Assembly: GCA_021155045.1 (NCBI GenBank)
Contig: JAJNQB010000001.1
Coordinates: 186,001 to 250,000 of the forward strand
Source of the DNA: Arcticibacter sp.
GTDB taxonomy: Bacteria > Bacteroidota > Bacteroidia > 2-12-FULL-35-15
DNA: 64,000 bases
Direction of reading: 5' to 3'
Every line of letters begins with the position of its first letter. The first letter of the stretch is position 1. The translations under genes were made by a program, and so were the position numbers. A model generated the notes under the pieces. It did not search any database, was not told where the DNA came from, and saw only the letters and a program-made list of their open reading frames with translations. Below, piece by piece: positions 16,368 through 25,180 of this stretch.

Positions 16368-18314
16368 ATGGAAAGGGTTCGGGTAATTCCCACATTGCTT
16401 ATAGAAAATAATCATTTGGTAAAAAGCATAAAGTTTAAAAACCATAGATATATTGGAGACCCTATAAATGCCATAAAAATTTTTAACGAAAAAGAAGTAG
16501 ATGAACTAGTAGTTATTGATATTTTAGCATCGAAGAAAAACCGAAAACCCAATTTCAAGCTTATTAAAGAAATCGCCTCCGAGTGTTTTATGCCATTGTC
16601 GTATGGGGGCGGTATTAGTTCATTTGAAGAAGCTCAACAACTTTTTAAAAGTGGTGTTGAAAAATTAATATTAAATACGTCTAGTTTCAAAACCCCGTTA
16701 CTTATTGAACAAATTACAAAAGCATACGGCAATCAAAGCGTTGTGATTTCGATAGATGTTAAAAAAGATTTATTAGGTAATTATTACGTTTACAGCCATA
16801 GCGGGAGTGTAAAATCGAAAATTAATCCTATCAGCTTTGCAATTGAAATGCAGCGCTTGGGAGCAGGGGAAATAATATTAAATTCTGTTGATAAGGATGG
16901 CACTTACTCTGGTTATGATTATGAATTAATAAGAAGGGTTTCAATTGCTGTTACTATTCCTGTAATTGCTTTGGGAGGAGCGGGTTCTTTGTCAGATATT
17001 GAAAAAGCAATAAAGTCAGGAGCATCTGCAGTAGCTGCGGGTAGTTTATTTTCTTTTTATGGTAAATTAAAAGCTGTATTAATTAATTATCCATCGCAAG
17101 AAGAACTTGAAAAATATTGTAATGTAAGTGAATTTTCAAAATCGCGTGAGCTAAAAATTTTGCACATTACAGCTTGGTACCCTAACAAGTATAATACTCA
17201 TAGAGCATTGTTTATTAGAGAAAATTTTAATGCCATAGATTTGTTCGCAAATAATTTTTTAAAACATATTGATATAAATTTGGCTGAAAAAAAATTTAGT
17301 GTTGAGACTTTTTTTCAATCTAAAAAAGAACGAACAATTATATTTCGTTTCCCATTTAAAATATGGTACTTAGTAGAATTATTATCTTCATTTATTCTAA
17401 TTTATTATTTACTGAAGAATAAAAATTTCAAAAAATTTGATGTTTTAAATTTTCATATTGCTTATCCTTTTGGGGTTTATCTTAAGTTTTTAAATCTATT
17501 TTTTAAAAAACCGATTGTTATATCAGAGCATTGGACAGCATATCATTATCATTTTTATATTAATAAGCAAAAAAGGGGATTAAGAAGAATAAAAAAAATA
17601 TTTAAAAGTGAAACCCCTATTATTGTAGTTTCTGAGGCACTAGCTAATGATATTAAAAAATTTTCAGGGAATAAAAACCTTAAATATCACGTATTGTTCA
17701 ATATTGTAGATTCTGCAATATTTAATTCCAGTAAGCCCGATTATCCCAAAATCCCCACTTTTTTGATGGTAAATATGTGGTCAAAAATTAAACAGCCATA
17801 TATGGGGATTGATGCTTTTGAAAAACTACTGCTAAAATACCCTGATGCAAAACTAAAAATAGGAGGCTTTGGGCCTCTTTGGAAGGAGATTAAAAAATAT
17901 GTTCAAAGTAAAAATATTGAAAATTCAGTGGTATTACTTGGAAAACTTAATAAATATCAAATTGCTGAAGAGCTCAATTCCTCATCTGCTTTATTGCATA
18001 CATCAAAATACGAAACGTTTTCTGTAATATCAGCAGAGGCAATTAGTTGTGGTGTACCAGTAATTGCAATTAATGAAGGAGGAATTCCTAGTTTTGTAAA
18101 TGAAACGAATGGATACCTTCATAACGAAAATACTGTTGATGGATGGGTTAAGGGTATGGAGTATATAATAGAACATCAACAAAAATTTAATAAAACGGAA
18201 ATAGGTTTGAAAGCTAATAAGCTATTCTCTAAAGATGTTATTGGGAAAAAGTATTACAGTATTCTAAAGCAAGAATACAGAGAATTTTATTCTAAGAAAA
18301 AAGAACCGTGTTAA
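16368..18314 (+). CDS. HisF-like cyclase domain fused to a GT4 glycosyltransferase
   Basis: A 648-residue continuous frame with two enzymes. Residues 1-250 are a HisF TIM barrel: GDPINA (30-35), YGGGISS (79-85), D130 in ISIDV, LNSVDKDGTYSGYD and ALGGAGS (201-207). The first catalytic Asp of histidine-pathway HisF (D11, in PCLDV) is replaced by Leu (PTLLI, 8-12), as expected for a sugar-modification HisF that mainly conducts ammonia. A linker of about 12 residues leads at 262 into a complete GT4 enzyme: KILHITAWYPNKYNTHRALF, FHIAYPFGVY, ISEHWTAYHYH, GGFGPLWKEI and TSKYETFSVISAEAISCGVPVIA with the E-x7-E pattern. The usual GT start Met is replaced by Leu (CTA), so no separate ATG start exists. 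The fusion suggests the GT uses the amidated sugar. Confidence 0.85.
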   Translation: MERVRVIPTLLIENNHLVKSIKFKNHRYIGDPINAIKIFNEKEVDELVVIDILASKKNRKPNFKLIKEIASECFMPLSYGGGISSFEEAQQLFKSGVEKLILNTSSFKTPLLIEQITKAYGNQSVVISIDVKKDLLGNYYVYSHSGSVKSKINPISFAIEMQRLGAGEIILNSVDKDGTYSGYDYELIRRVSIAVTIPVIALGGAGSLSDIEKAIKSGASAVAAGSLFSFYGKLKAVLINYPSQEELEKYCNVSEFSKSRELKILHITAWYPNKYNTHRALFIRENFNAIDLFANNFLKHIDINLAEKKFSVETFFQSKKERTIIFRFPFKIWYLVELLSSFILIYYLLKNKNFKKFDVLNFHIAYPFGVYLKFLNLFFKKPIVISEHWTAYHYHFYINKQKRGLRRIKKIFKSETPIIVVSEALANDIKKFSGNKNLKYHVLFNIVDSAIFNSSKPDYPKIPTFLMVNMWSKIKQPYMGIDAFEKLLLKYPDAKLKIGGFGPLWKEIKKYVQSKNIENSVVLLGKLNKYQIAEELNSSSALLHTSKYETFSVISAEAISCGVPVIAINEGGIPSFVNETNGYLHNENTVDGWVKGMEYIIEHQQKFNKTEIGLKANKLFSKDVIGKKYYSILKQEYREFYSKKKEPC

Positions 18315-19396
18315 AAGGAAAAAATATACTGATAATATCAAATGAACCATGGGGAGATGTTTGGTACTCAAAACATAATTATGCGTATGAATTATCAAAA
18401 AATAATACTGTTTTTTTTGTAAATCCTCCATCTAAATGGAGTCCAATCAACATATTTAAGTTGGGAACAAAAAAAAAATATTCTGAAAATTTATTCATAG
18501 TAGATTATTTTAATGTAATACCAGCCAAAAACAAAATATTATTTTATTTAAATAACAGAATCGTCTCTCAAAAACTTAAAATTTTTCTTTCAAAAAACAA
18601 GTTTTGTGATTTTATATTTTGGTCATTTGATCCTTATAGATTATTTGCGCCTAAGGTAATAGGAGCATCAAAAAGTGTATTCCATGCTGTAGATAACTAT
18701 CAATTTAATCATTGGGGCGAAAAAAAATTAGCAAATAATGTAGATAATATTATTTGCGTGTCAAGCGAAATTTCAAAAAATTATGTTTCTTTTAATAAAA
18801 AAATACTTGTTGTTCCTCATGCTTTGTCCACTGAAGAATTTTCTTCATCTGAAAAGCCAAATGACATTCCTAGTGGCGATTTTGCTTTGTACGTAGGCAA
18901 TATAGATAAGCGGTTAGATTATAAACAAATAGAACAAGTAGTTAAAAAATTTACAGCCATAAAATTTGTTTTTATAGGCAAGCTTTCTTTTGACGAAAAA
19001 GAGGAGGCTGCTAATAACATTTTTAGAAATAAAAAATATTCCAATGTTACATATCTTGGGGTTAAGAAATTTAAGGAATTAAAAAATTATATATTCTTTT
19101 CTAAATTTTGTTTTGCCTTTATGAACAGTACTTTTCACGGAAACAGAATAGCTCACCATAAAATTTATCAATATCTAGCACTCGGTAAACCCGTATTTTG
19201 CTCCTCGTTTTCTGATTATATAGAAATTAAAAATTACCTTTATATGGAAGATGAGACAGACAGAATAATTCAAAATATTGATTCGTTTTTAACTATTGGA
19301 GAAAATAAAGAGCTTGAGAGAAAGAGAATTTCTATTGCAATGGAGAATACATTTAATGAAATACTAAAAAAAATTGAACAATTTCTTTATGAATAA
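18308..19396 (+). CDS. Glycosyltransferase family 1/4 (TuaH-like)
   Basis: A 362-residue GT-B protein starting at GTG and overlapping the preceding stop by 7 bp. The opening ILIISNEPWGDVWYSKHNYAYELSK and the segment FFVNPPSKW resemble TuaH/teichuronic-acid-type transferases; the later stretches ALYVGNIDKRLDYKQIEQ, KFVFIGKLSF and NRIAHHKIYQYLALGKPVF form the donor-binding half. No membrane spans. It probably adds a hexose or uronate to the repeat unit, but specificity cannot be read from the sequence. Confidence 0.82.
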   Translation: MLKGKNILIISNEPWGDVWYSKHNYAYELSKNNTVFFVNPPSKWSPINIFKLGTKKKYSENLFIVDYFNVIPAKNKILFYLNNRIVSQKLKIFLSKNKFCDFIFWSFDPYRLFAPKVIGASKSVFHAVDNYQFNHWGEKKLANNVDNIICVSSEISKNYVSFNKKILVVPHALSTEEFSSSEKPNDIPSGDFALYVGNIDKRLDYKQIEQVVKKFTAIKFVFIGKLSFDEKEEAANNIFRNKKYSNVTYLGVKKFKELKNYIFFSKFCFAFMNSTFHGNRIAHHKIYQYLALGKPVFCSSFSDYIEIKNYLYMEDETDRIIQNIDSFLTIGENKELERKRISIAMENTFNEILKKIEQFLYE

Positions 19397-20528
19397 TAAA
19401 AAAATACATATTGTTTTTCTTATGGCAAACAATAGTTCTGTTCCTTATTTTTTGTGGTTTGCAGAAAAAGCATTGTCTTACCCAGATATTAAGTTTTCGT
19501 TTGTTTTGTTGAATTCATTTAAACCAGAAATGATTGAACAAATGAAACAGTTTAATTGTGATTGCTATTGGGTGCCATTTAATAGCAATAAAAGAAAAAA
19601 TTCCATGCTTAAAGCAATCCCCCAATTGTACAAGCTATTTAAAAAAATAAAACCAGATGTAGTTCATCCGCATTTATTTGATGACTCATTTCCTGCTTTA
19701 GTTGCTGCTAAATTAGCAAAAGTGAAATTTAGATTTATTACCAAGCAAGATACCACATTCCATTGGTTTTATGCTCCTAAGGCAGTCAAAATAGACAAAC
19801 TAAATAATTATTTTTCAACGAGCATAATTGCGGTATCGGAAGAATGTAAACAATTTATAATTGAAAAGGAGAATGCAGACCCAAGTAAGGTACATCTTAT
19901 TCACCACGGTATTCCAATAGATAAACTTTCGCTTGCTACAGAAGAATATAAAAAGGAACTGATAAATAGGTTTAATCTAAAAGATAAAATAGTTATTGGA
20001 ACCGTTGCACGGCTTATTGATTGGAAAGGACATAGAATATTATTGGAAGTTGCCGAGCGAATAGTTAAGCAAAATTCTAATATTGTTTTTTTATTTGTGG
20101 GAGAAGGAGAGCTGAAAGCTGAAATTGAACAAATTATTTCAGAAAAAAAATTATCTCAGAATGTAATAATGGCAGGTTGGATTGAAAGAAAACAAATCCC
20201 TTCTCTTTATAGTATAATGGATATATATATTCATGCTGCTCGATATGAACCGTTTGGATTTGTTATTGCTGAAGCAATGCTAAATGCAACGCCTGTTCTG
20301 TCCACCAAAACAGGCGCTGCACTGGATGCTATTGAACATAAAATAAATGGCTATCTAGTAGATTATGATAGTGTTGATGGATTTGTGGAAGGAATTAATT
20401 ATTTAGTATCTACTGACAGAAAAACTATGGGGCAAAAAGGAAAAAATAAAGCAGAAGAAATGTATAATTTTGACAAGATGTTTAAAAATTACATTTCCTT
20501 GTATGAAAAAATGAGAAACACTTTATAA
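19389..20528 (+). CDS. Glycosyltransferase family 4
   Basis: A 379-residue GT4 enzyme. Landmarks are VVHPHLFDDSFPALVAAKLAKVKFRFITKQD, LIHHGIPIDKL, IGTVARLIDWKGHRILLEVAERI, FVGEGELKAEIE and the signature YEPFGFVIAEAMLNATPVLSTKTGA with the E-x7-E catalytic pattern. The frame is open upstream to a TTG at 19374, but the ATG at 19389 gives the normal N-terminus NKKIHIVFLMA and is preferred. It overlaps the preceding gene by 8 bp and is followed 1 bp later by a methyltransferase. Retaining mechanism expected; donor unknown. Confidence 0.88.
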   Translation: MNNKKIHIVFLMANNSSVPYFLWFAEKALSYPDIKFSFVLLNSFKPEMIEQMKQFNCDCYWVPFNSNKRKNSMLKAIPQLYKLFKKIKPDVVHPHLFDDSFPALVAAKLAKVKFRFITKQDTTFHWFYAPKAVKIDKLNNYFSTSIIAVSEECKQFIIEKENADPSKVHLIHHGIPIDKLSLATEEYKKELINRFNLKDKIVIGTVARLIDWKGHRILLEVAERIVKQNSNIVFLFVGEGELKAEIEQIISEKKLSQNVIMAGWIERKQIPSLYSIMDIYIHAARYEPFGFVIAEAMLNATPVLSTKTGAALDAIEHKINGYLVDYDSVDGFVEGINYLVSTDRKTMGQKGKNKAEEMYNFDKMFKNYISLYEKMRNTL

Positions 20529-20529
20529 A

Positions 20530-21246
20530 ATGGGATTGAAACTAAATAGGAAAAAAGATAAAAATATTTTGTTGAGTATATTTTATAAACTGTTTAAGCT
20601 ATTTACATTTATAAAGCCTCAAAAAAGGCTTAATTTTTTTCTAACAATGGAATGGATTTTCGATCGATTAGCCCATGAAGAATCGTTCAAAGTGTTTTCA
20701 TACGATAATCATCCTATAAGAATACATACGTTGAATTTTATAAAAAAAAATATAGATACTACAGATAGTGTTTTAGATTTAGGTTGTAACACAGGAGAGA
20801 TTTCAAATGCCATATCTAACTATGCAAGCAAAGTGGTGGGTATTGATTATAATAGTCAAGCAATCAAAACAGCAAAAGAACTGTTTCAAAAAAACAATTT
20901 AGAATTTATAAACACAGATGCCTTTGAATATTTGGCTCAGTCCGATTTTAAATTTGATATTATAATACTCTCACATATTCTTGAACATATAGACAACCCT
21001 AAATCATTTTTAGAGAAGTGTAAAGCGTTTACACGAAAAATATACATTGAGTTGCCCGATTTTGACAAAACATATTTGAATCAATATCGTATTACAACAA
21101 AAAATCCATTGAACTATACTGATGCTGATCATATCTGGGAATTTGATAGAGAAGATATGAAGTTATTAATTGCTGAGGCAGGTATGAAAATTTTAGAGAG
21201 CGATTATAGATTTGGAGTGATGAAAATCTGGTGCGAAACCAATTAA
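20530..21246 (+). CDS. Class I SAM-dependent methyltransferase
   Basis: A 238-residue methyltransferase. Motif I is VLDLGCNTGEISNAIS (81-96); VVGIDYNSQAIKTAKELF follows as the acidic strand and FDIIILSHILEHI as post-I. An N-terminal basic/hydrophobic stretch (KNILLSIFYKLFKLFTFIKPQKR) may touch the membrane. It is packed between a GT4 and an FkbM gene, in line with methylating a sugar of the repeat unit. Nothing odd in length or motifs. Confidence 0.82.
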   Translation: MGLKLNRKKDKNILLSIFYKLFKLFTFIKPQKRLNFFLTMEWIFDRLAHEESFKVFSYDNHPIRIHTLNFIKKNIDTTDSVLDLGCNTGEISNAISNYASKVVGIDYNSQAIKTAKELFQKNNLEFINTDAFEYLAQSDFKFDIIILSHILEHIDNPKSFLEKCKAFTRKIYIELPDFDKTYLNQYRITTKNPLNYTDADHIWEFDREDMKLLIAEAGMKILESDYRFGVMKIWCETN

Positions 21247-21280
21247 TTAAATAAGTATAATAACTTGTTCAGCAAAAACC

Positions 21281-22162
21281 GTGAAAAAAATCATTAAAAA
21301 AATATATAATGCTATTCCATTCAAACCAGCGTTTTACGGATGTTTGAAAGAAATTATAAAACTTCCACCATCTATTTATCAACATTTACATTTTAAAGGA
21401 GTGTTTGAAGTTCATGTTTTTTCTCAAAAAAAATTTAAAATTTACCATCATGGAGGAATAGAAGAGAATGAAATATTTTGGAATGGTTTAGAGAATGGTT
21501 GGGAAAAAAAATCAATATCATTATGGATTGAACTGGTAAAAATACACTCAACCGTTCTTGATATTGGTGCAAATACAGGTTTGTATGCCTTGATTGCTCA
21601 AACGCTTAATCCTCAAGCTAAACTTCATGCTTTTGAACCCATACCTTCTGTTTTTAATATTCTTCAAAAAAATGTTGCCTTAAATAATTATACTATTAAG
21701 AATCATGAAGTAGCACTATCAGATTATAATGGAACGGCAAAAATATTTATGCCAATTGATTCTGATTTTGCATATTCTGTTACAGTAAATAAAAATAGGC
21801 TCAATGAAAAAACAAAAGTAAAAGAGCTTAATGTTAAAACTCAAACATTAAAATCATTTATTGAGGAAAATAATATTGAATCTATTGACTTAATGAAAAT
21901 TGATGTAGAAACACATGAGCCTGAAGTTTTAATAGGTATGGGTGAATATTTGAAAAAATTTAAACCAACTATAATTATTGAGGTGTTAGACAATGAAATT
22001 GCAGAAAAACTTAATCATATTGTAGAAGGACTTGGTTATCTGTATTTTAATATTGATGATCAAAAAAATAGTATAAGACAGGTCTCTAAAATTGAAAAAA
22101 GTGATTATTGGAATTTTTTACTTTGCAACGAAACTGTCGCGAAAGAATTAAAATTAATTTAA
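21281..22162 (+). CDS. FkbM family methyltransferase
   Basis: A 293-residue FkbM-type SAM methyltransferase with DIGANTGLYALIAQ (94-107), HAFEPIPSVFNILQKNVALNN and LMKIDVETHEPEVLIGM, the family hallmark. It is the second FkbM protein of the locus and clearly diverged from the first (5995) outside these motifs, so probably has another target. The start is GTG (GTGAAAAAAATC). The stop overlaps the next ATG by one base, implying coupled translation. Confidence 0.85.
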   Translation: MKKIIKKIYNAIPFKPAFYGCLKEIIKLPPSIYQHLHFKGVFEVHVFSQKKFKIYHHGGIEENEIFWNGLENGWEKKSISLWIELVKIHSTVLDIGANTGLYALIAQTLNPQAKLHAFEPIPSVFNILQKNVALNNYTIKNHEVALSDYNGTAKIFMPIDSDFAYSVTVNKNRLNEKTKVKELNVKTQTLKSFIEENNIESIDLMKIDVETHEPEVLIGMGEYLKKFKPTIIIEVLDNEIAEKLNHIVEGLGYLYFNIDDQKNSIRQVSKIEKSDYWNFLLCNETVAKELKLI

Positions 22163-23019
22163 TGAACCTAGTATCCATAATTATTCCAGTATATAATGCC
22201 GAAAAATATATTTCGGAAACCATTGCATCAGTGCTTTTTCAGACTTATTCAAACTGGGAGTTGATTATTGTGGATGATGGTTCAACAGACGATTCATTAG
22301 AAATAATTAAAAAAATACATGTAACAGATTCCCGAATAAAATTAATTTCTAAAAATAATTCAGGAGTTTCAGATACTCGAAATGTTGGGATTCTAGGTTC
22401 TGGAGGAGAATTTATTGCATTTTTAGATGCTGATGATGTATGGATGGATAATAATTTGGAGGAAAAGGTCAACTATTTAATCTCAAGCAATATTGATGTA
22501 GTTTATTCTTCTTGCGAAATCATTGATGAAAATTCGAAATCCAAAAATATTTTTTTGTCAGGAAGTCATCACCCTATTTTGGAAGATATATTGCTTTTGA
22601 AGGGAAACTACATTACTGCTCCATCGGGAGTTGTTTTTAAAAAAAATGTTTTCGATAGTATTGGTTTGTTCGATGAAAATTTATCCAATAATGCTGACCA
22701 AGATATTTGGATTAGAACATTAGCAGAGAATTACAAAATTGGATTATTGAATTTAGTTTTATGGAAATATCGGATGCATGGCGGAAATATGTCATCAAAC
22801 ATTCGATTATTAGAAAAAGATTCTTTTTACATGTTTAAAAAAGCACAAAAAAATAAAATTTTTAAATCTTTTATTTTTAAACAAAAATGCTTTTCAAAGA
22901 TGTATCTTATGCTAGCTGGAAGTTGGTGGAAAAATGGTAAAAATAAAAAGAGAGGGTGCTATTTTTTAGTTAAGTCTTTTTTATCCAACCCCATGGTATT
23001 TTTCAACAATATAAAATAA
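22162..23019 (+). CDS. Family 2 glycosyltransferase
   Basis: A 285-residue GT-A enzyme. The N-terminal SIIIPVYNAEKYISETIASVL, the donor Asp pair in VDDGSTDDS (37-45) and the metal-binding FLDADDVW (87-94) are all textbook. TAPSGVVFKKNVF and DQDIWIRTLAENYKIG near 170-200 supply the usual ED/DQD catalytic-base region. An upstream in-frame ATG (22108) would add 18 residues unlike the family; the ATG at 22162, overlapping the previous stop, is preferred. It is probably an inverting transferase of the repeat unit. Confidence 0.9.
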   Translation: MNLVSIIIPVYNAEKYISETIASVLFQTYSNWELIIVDDGSTDDSLEIIKKIHVTDSRIKLISKNNSGVSDTRNVGILGSGGEFIAFLDADDVWMDNNLEEKVNYLISSNIDVVYSSCEIIDENSKSKNIFLSGSHHPILEDILLLKGNYITAPSGVVFKKNVFDSIGLFDENLSNNADQDIWIRTLAENYKIGLLNLVLWKYRMHGGNMSSNIRLLEKDSFYMFKKAQKNKIFKSFIFKQKCFSKMYLMLAGSWWKNGKNKKRGCYFLVKSFLSNPMVFFNNIK

Positions 23020-23027
23020 TAATTTCT

Positions 23028-24230
23028 TTGAAAAAGAAAGATCAAAACATATTAGTATTAACTTATTGGAGCTTTACGGATGCTTTAATACAAACCTATA
23101 CGTTGCCTTATGTTAAAATTATAGCTGATTGTTTGTCTGAGAATAGTAATGTTTTTTTGATGACACTTGATAAGAGTGCAGAAAAAAATGAATGTAATCA
23201 TAAAAAAATTTCGAATATAAGTTTTGAATACAAAAACTATGGTATAGAAGGCTTTTTTATGTGGTTGAAACTAATATTAAAATTGTTTTTTTTAATTCGA
23301 AAAAAAAACATCTCAACTATTCATGCTTGGTGTATGCCTGCTGGTATGCTGGGTTATATTCTTTCGAAAATTACAGGAGTAAAACTAATTATTGATAGTT
23401 ACGAACCTCATGCAGAAGCTATGGTAGAAAATGGGACTTGGAAGAAAAATAGTTTTGCCTTCTGGCTTCTTTTTAAATTCGAAAAGTTGCAAACAAAAAA
23501 GGCGAAATATTTAATTGCTGCTTCAAGTGGTATGAGAGATTATGCTAATAAGAAATATGGACATTCTAAAAACAATTATTTCGTAAAACCAGCTTGTGTT
23601 GATTTGGATTTATTTTCTGAAAAAAATATCAAAAAAAAATCACTTATTGAAAAATACAATTTAGAAAATAAAATTGTTTGCGTATACGCTGGTAAATTTG
23701 GCGGGATTTACCTTGATAATGAAGTTTTTGATTTTTTTAAAGTGGCAGAAACCTATTGGGGAAATAAGTTTGTAGCCATTATTCTTTCGTCTCAAACAAA
23801 AGAAGAAATAGATCGTTTTGCCAATAAATCCAATCTAAATAAAAATACAATTATTCATTTATTTGTAAAACATTCTGATGTTCCTGATTATATGGGTTTA
23901 GCAGATTTTGCTATTACACCTGTTAAAAAAGTTCCAACAAAAAAATATTGTTCCCCAATAAAAAATGGAGAATACTGGGCTTTAGGGCTCCCTGTAGTTA
24001 TAACAGACGAGATATCAGAAGACTCTGCTATAATCAAAGAAGAGGAAATAGGAAGCGTGTTATACGAACTCAATGAACAAGCCTATTGGGATTCTATAAA
24101 CAGAATCAATGAATTACTTTCTCAAAAACACGAAATAAATTTATTTTCGAAAATAAGAAATATAGCAGTGAAATACCGTAATTTTGATATAGCTCAAAGC
24201 ATTTATGAACAATTATATAAGGCTAGTTAA
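23028..24230 (+). CDS. Glycosyltransferase, GT4-like
   Basis: A 400-residue GT-B protein starting at TTG; the first internal Met is beyond residue 40, inside the first Rossmann unit (ILVLTYWSFTDALIQTYTLPYVKIIADCL). Recognisable parts are IHAWCMPAGMLGYILSKITGVKLIIDSYEPHAE, YLIAASSGMRDYANKKYG, CVYAGKFGGIYLDNEVFDFF and CSPIKNGEYWALGLPVVIT, which place it near GT4 enzymes. The acceptor half has two hydrophobic stretches (about 75-90 and 105-120) suited to membrane contact. Specificity unknown. Confidence 0.8.
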   Translation: MKKKDQNILVLTYWSFTDALIQTYTLPYVKIIADCLSENSNVFLMTLDKSAEKNECNHKKISNISFEYKNYGIEGFFMWLKLILKLFFLIRKKNISTIHAWCMPAGMLGYILSKITGVKLIIDSYEPHAEAMVENGTWKKNSFAFWLLFKFEKLQTKKAKYLIAASSGMRDYANKKYGHSKNNYFVKPACVDLDLFSEKNIKKKSLIEKYNLENKIVCVYAGKFGGIYLDNEVFDFFKVAETYWGNKFVAIILSSQTKEEIDRFANKSNLNKNTIIHLFVKHSDVPDYMGLADFAITPVKKVPTKKYCSPIKNGEYWALGLPVVITDEISEDSAIIKEEEIGSVLYELNEQAYWDSINRINELLSQKHEINLFSKIRNIAVKYRNFDIAQSIYEQLYKAS

Positions 24231-24262
24231 ATATTTTTGAAACACACCCTAAAAACAAAACT

Positions 24263-25180
24263 TTGAAAAAGATAAACTATACCTTTCAATATATAGATAC
24301 CTGTAATATGTGTGGCAGTTTAGCCTCTGATTATACGGTTTTAGGTAAGCGTTTAAATACTTCACAAGGAGTTTCTCCTCAAAATAAGATTGGGATAACT
24401 ACTTCAATTGTGAAATGTAAAACATGTAATCTTATTTTTTCAAATCCTCAACCAATTCCAAGTGATATTGCAGACCATTATGGAGTTCCTCCAGAAGATT
24501 ATTGGAAAGATGAATATTTTATTGAGGATAATGAATATTTTGAAACCGAAATTGAGGTTTTAAAAAAACTTATTAAAATTAATGAAAACTCAAAAGCATT
24601 GGATATTGGTGCTGGAATCGGAAAGTGTATGAGTGCTCTTAATAAAAATGGGTTTATTTCATACGGATTTGAACCGTCTGAACCATTTTACAGGTGTGCT
24701 ATTGAAAAAATGAAAATAGAACCTTCTAAACTAAAATTAGCTTCTATAGAAAATGTCGAGTACTCTAATAATGAATTTGATTTTATAACATTTGGAGCAG
24801 TTTTAGAACATTTATATAACCCCTCAGATTCAATCGTAAAAGCGTTGAAATGGTTGAAGCCTGGTGGAATTATGCACATTGAAGTGCCATCCTCTCATTG
24901 GTTAGTTGCAAAGATTATTAATTTTGCTTACAAAATTCGAGGAATGGATTATGTGTCAAATATTAGCCCAATGCATAAGCCTTATCATTTGTATGAATTT
25001 GGACTGAAATCATTCCTTTTAAATGGAAAAAAAAACGATTATGAAGTTATTCAGCACAACTATTATGTATGCGAAACATACATGCCTAAAATAGTTGATT
25101 TTGTAATAAAACCATGGATGAAATACACGAACACAGGAATGCAGTTGGTGGTATGGATAAAAAAAAATGAGACAAAATAA
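24263..25180 (+). CDS. Class I SAM-dependent methyltransferase with N-terminal zinc motif
   Basis: A 305-residue protein. Four cysteines, C14/C17 (CNMCGS) and C52/C55 (CKTCNL), form a likely zinc ribbon of the kind preceding C-methyltransferases of deoxysugars. The SAM loop is ALDIGAGIGKCMSAL (112-126), with FDFITFGAVLEHLYNP as the post-I region and KPGGIMHIEVPSSHW later. In related systems such enzymes C- or O-methylate nucleotide sugars. TTG start. It ends directly against the convergent membrane-protein gene, with no gap, and closes the plus-strand run. Confidence 0.8.
   Translation: MKKINYTFQYIDTCNMCGSLASDYTVLGKRLNTSQGVSPQNKIGITTSIVKCKTCNLIFSNPQPIPSDIADHYGVPPEDYWKDEYFIEDNEYFETEIEVLKKLIKINENSKALDIGAGIGKCMSALNKNGFISYGFEPSEPFYRCAIEKMKIEPSKLKLASIENVEYSNNEFDFITFGAVLEHLYNPSDSIVKALKWLKPGGIMHIEVPSSHWLVAKIINFAYKIRGMDYVSNISPMHKPYHLYEFGLKSFLLNGKKNDYEVIQHNYYVCETYMPKIVDFVIKPWMKYTNTGMQLVVWIKKNETK

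Noticed and set aside
15746..17118. hisH and hisF as part of a histidine operon
   Set aside because: No other his genes are adjacent, they follow a WbpG-type amidotransferase, and the HisF domain lacks D11; sugar amidation explains them better.
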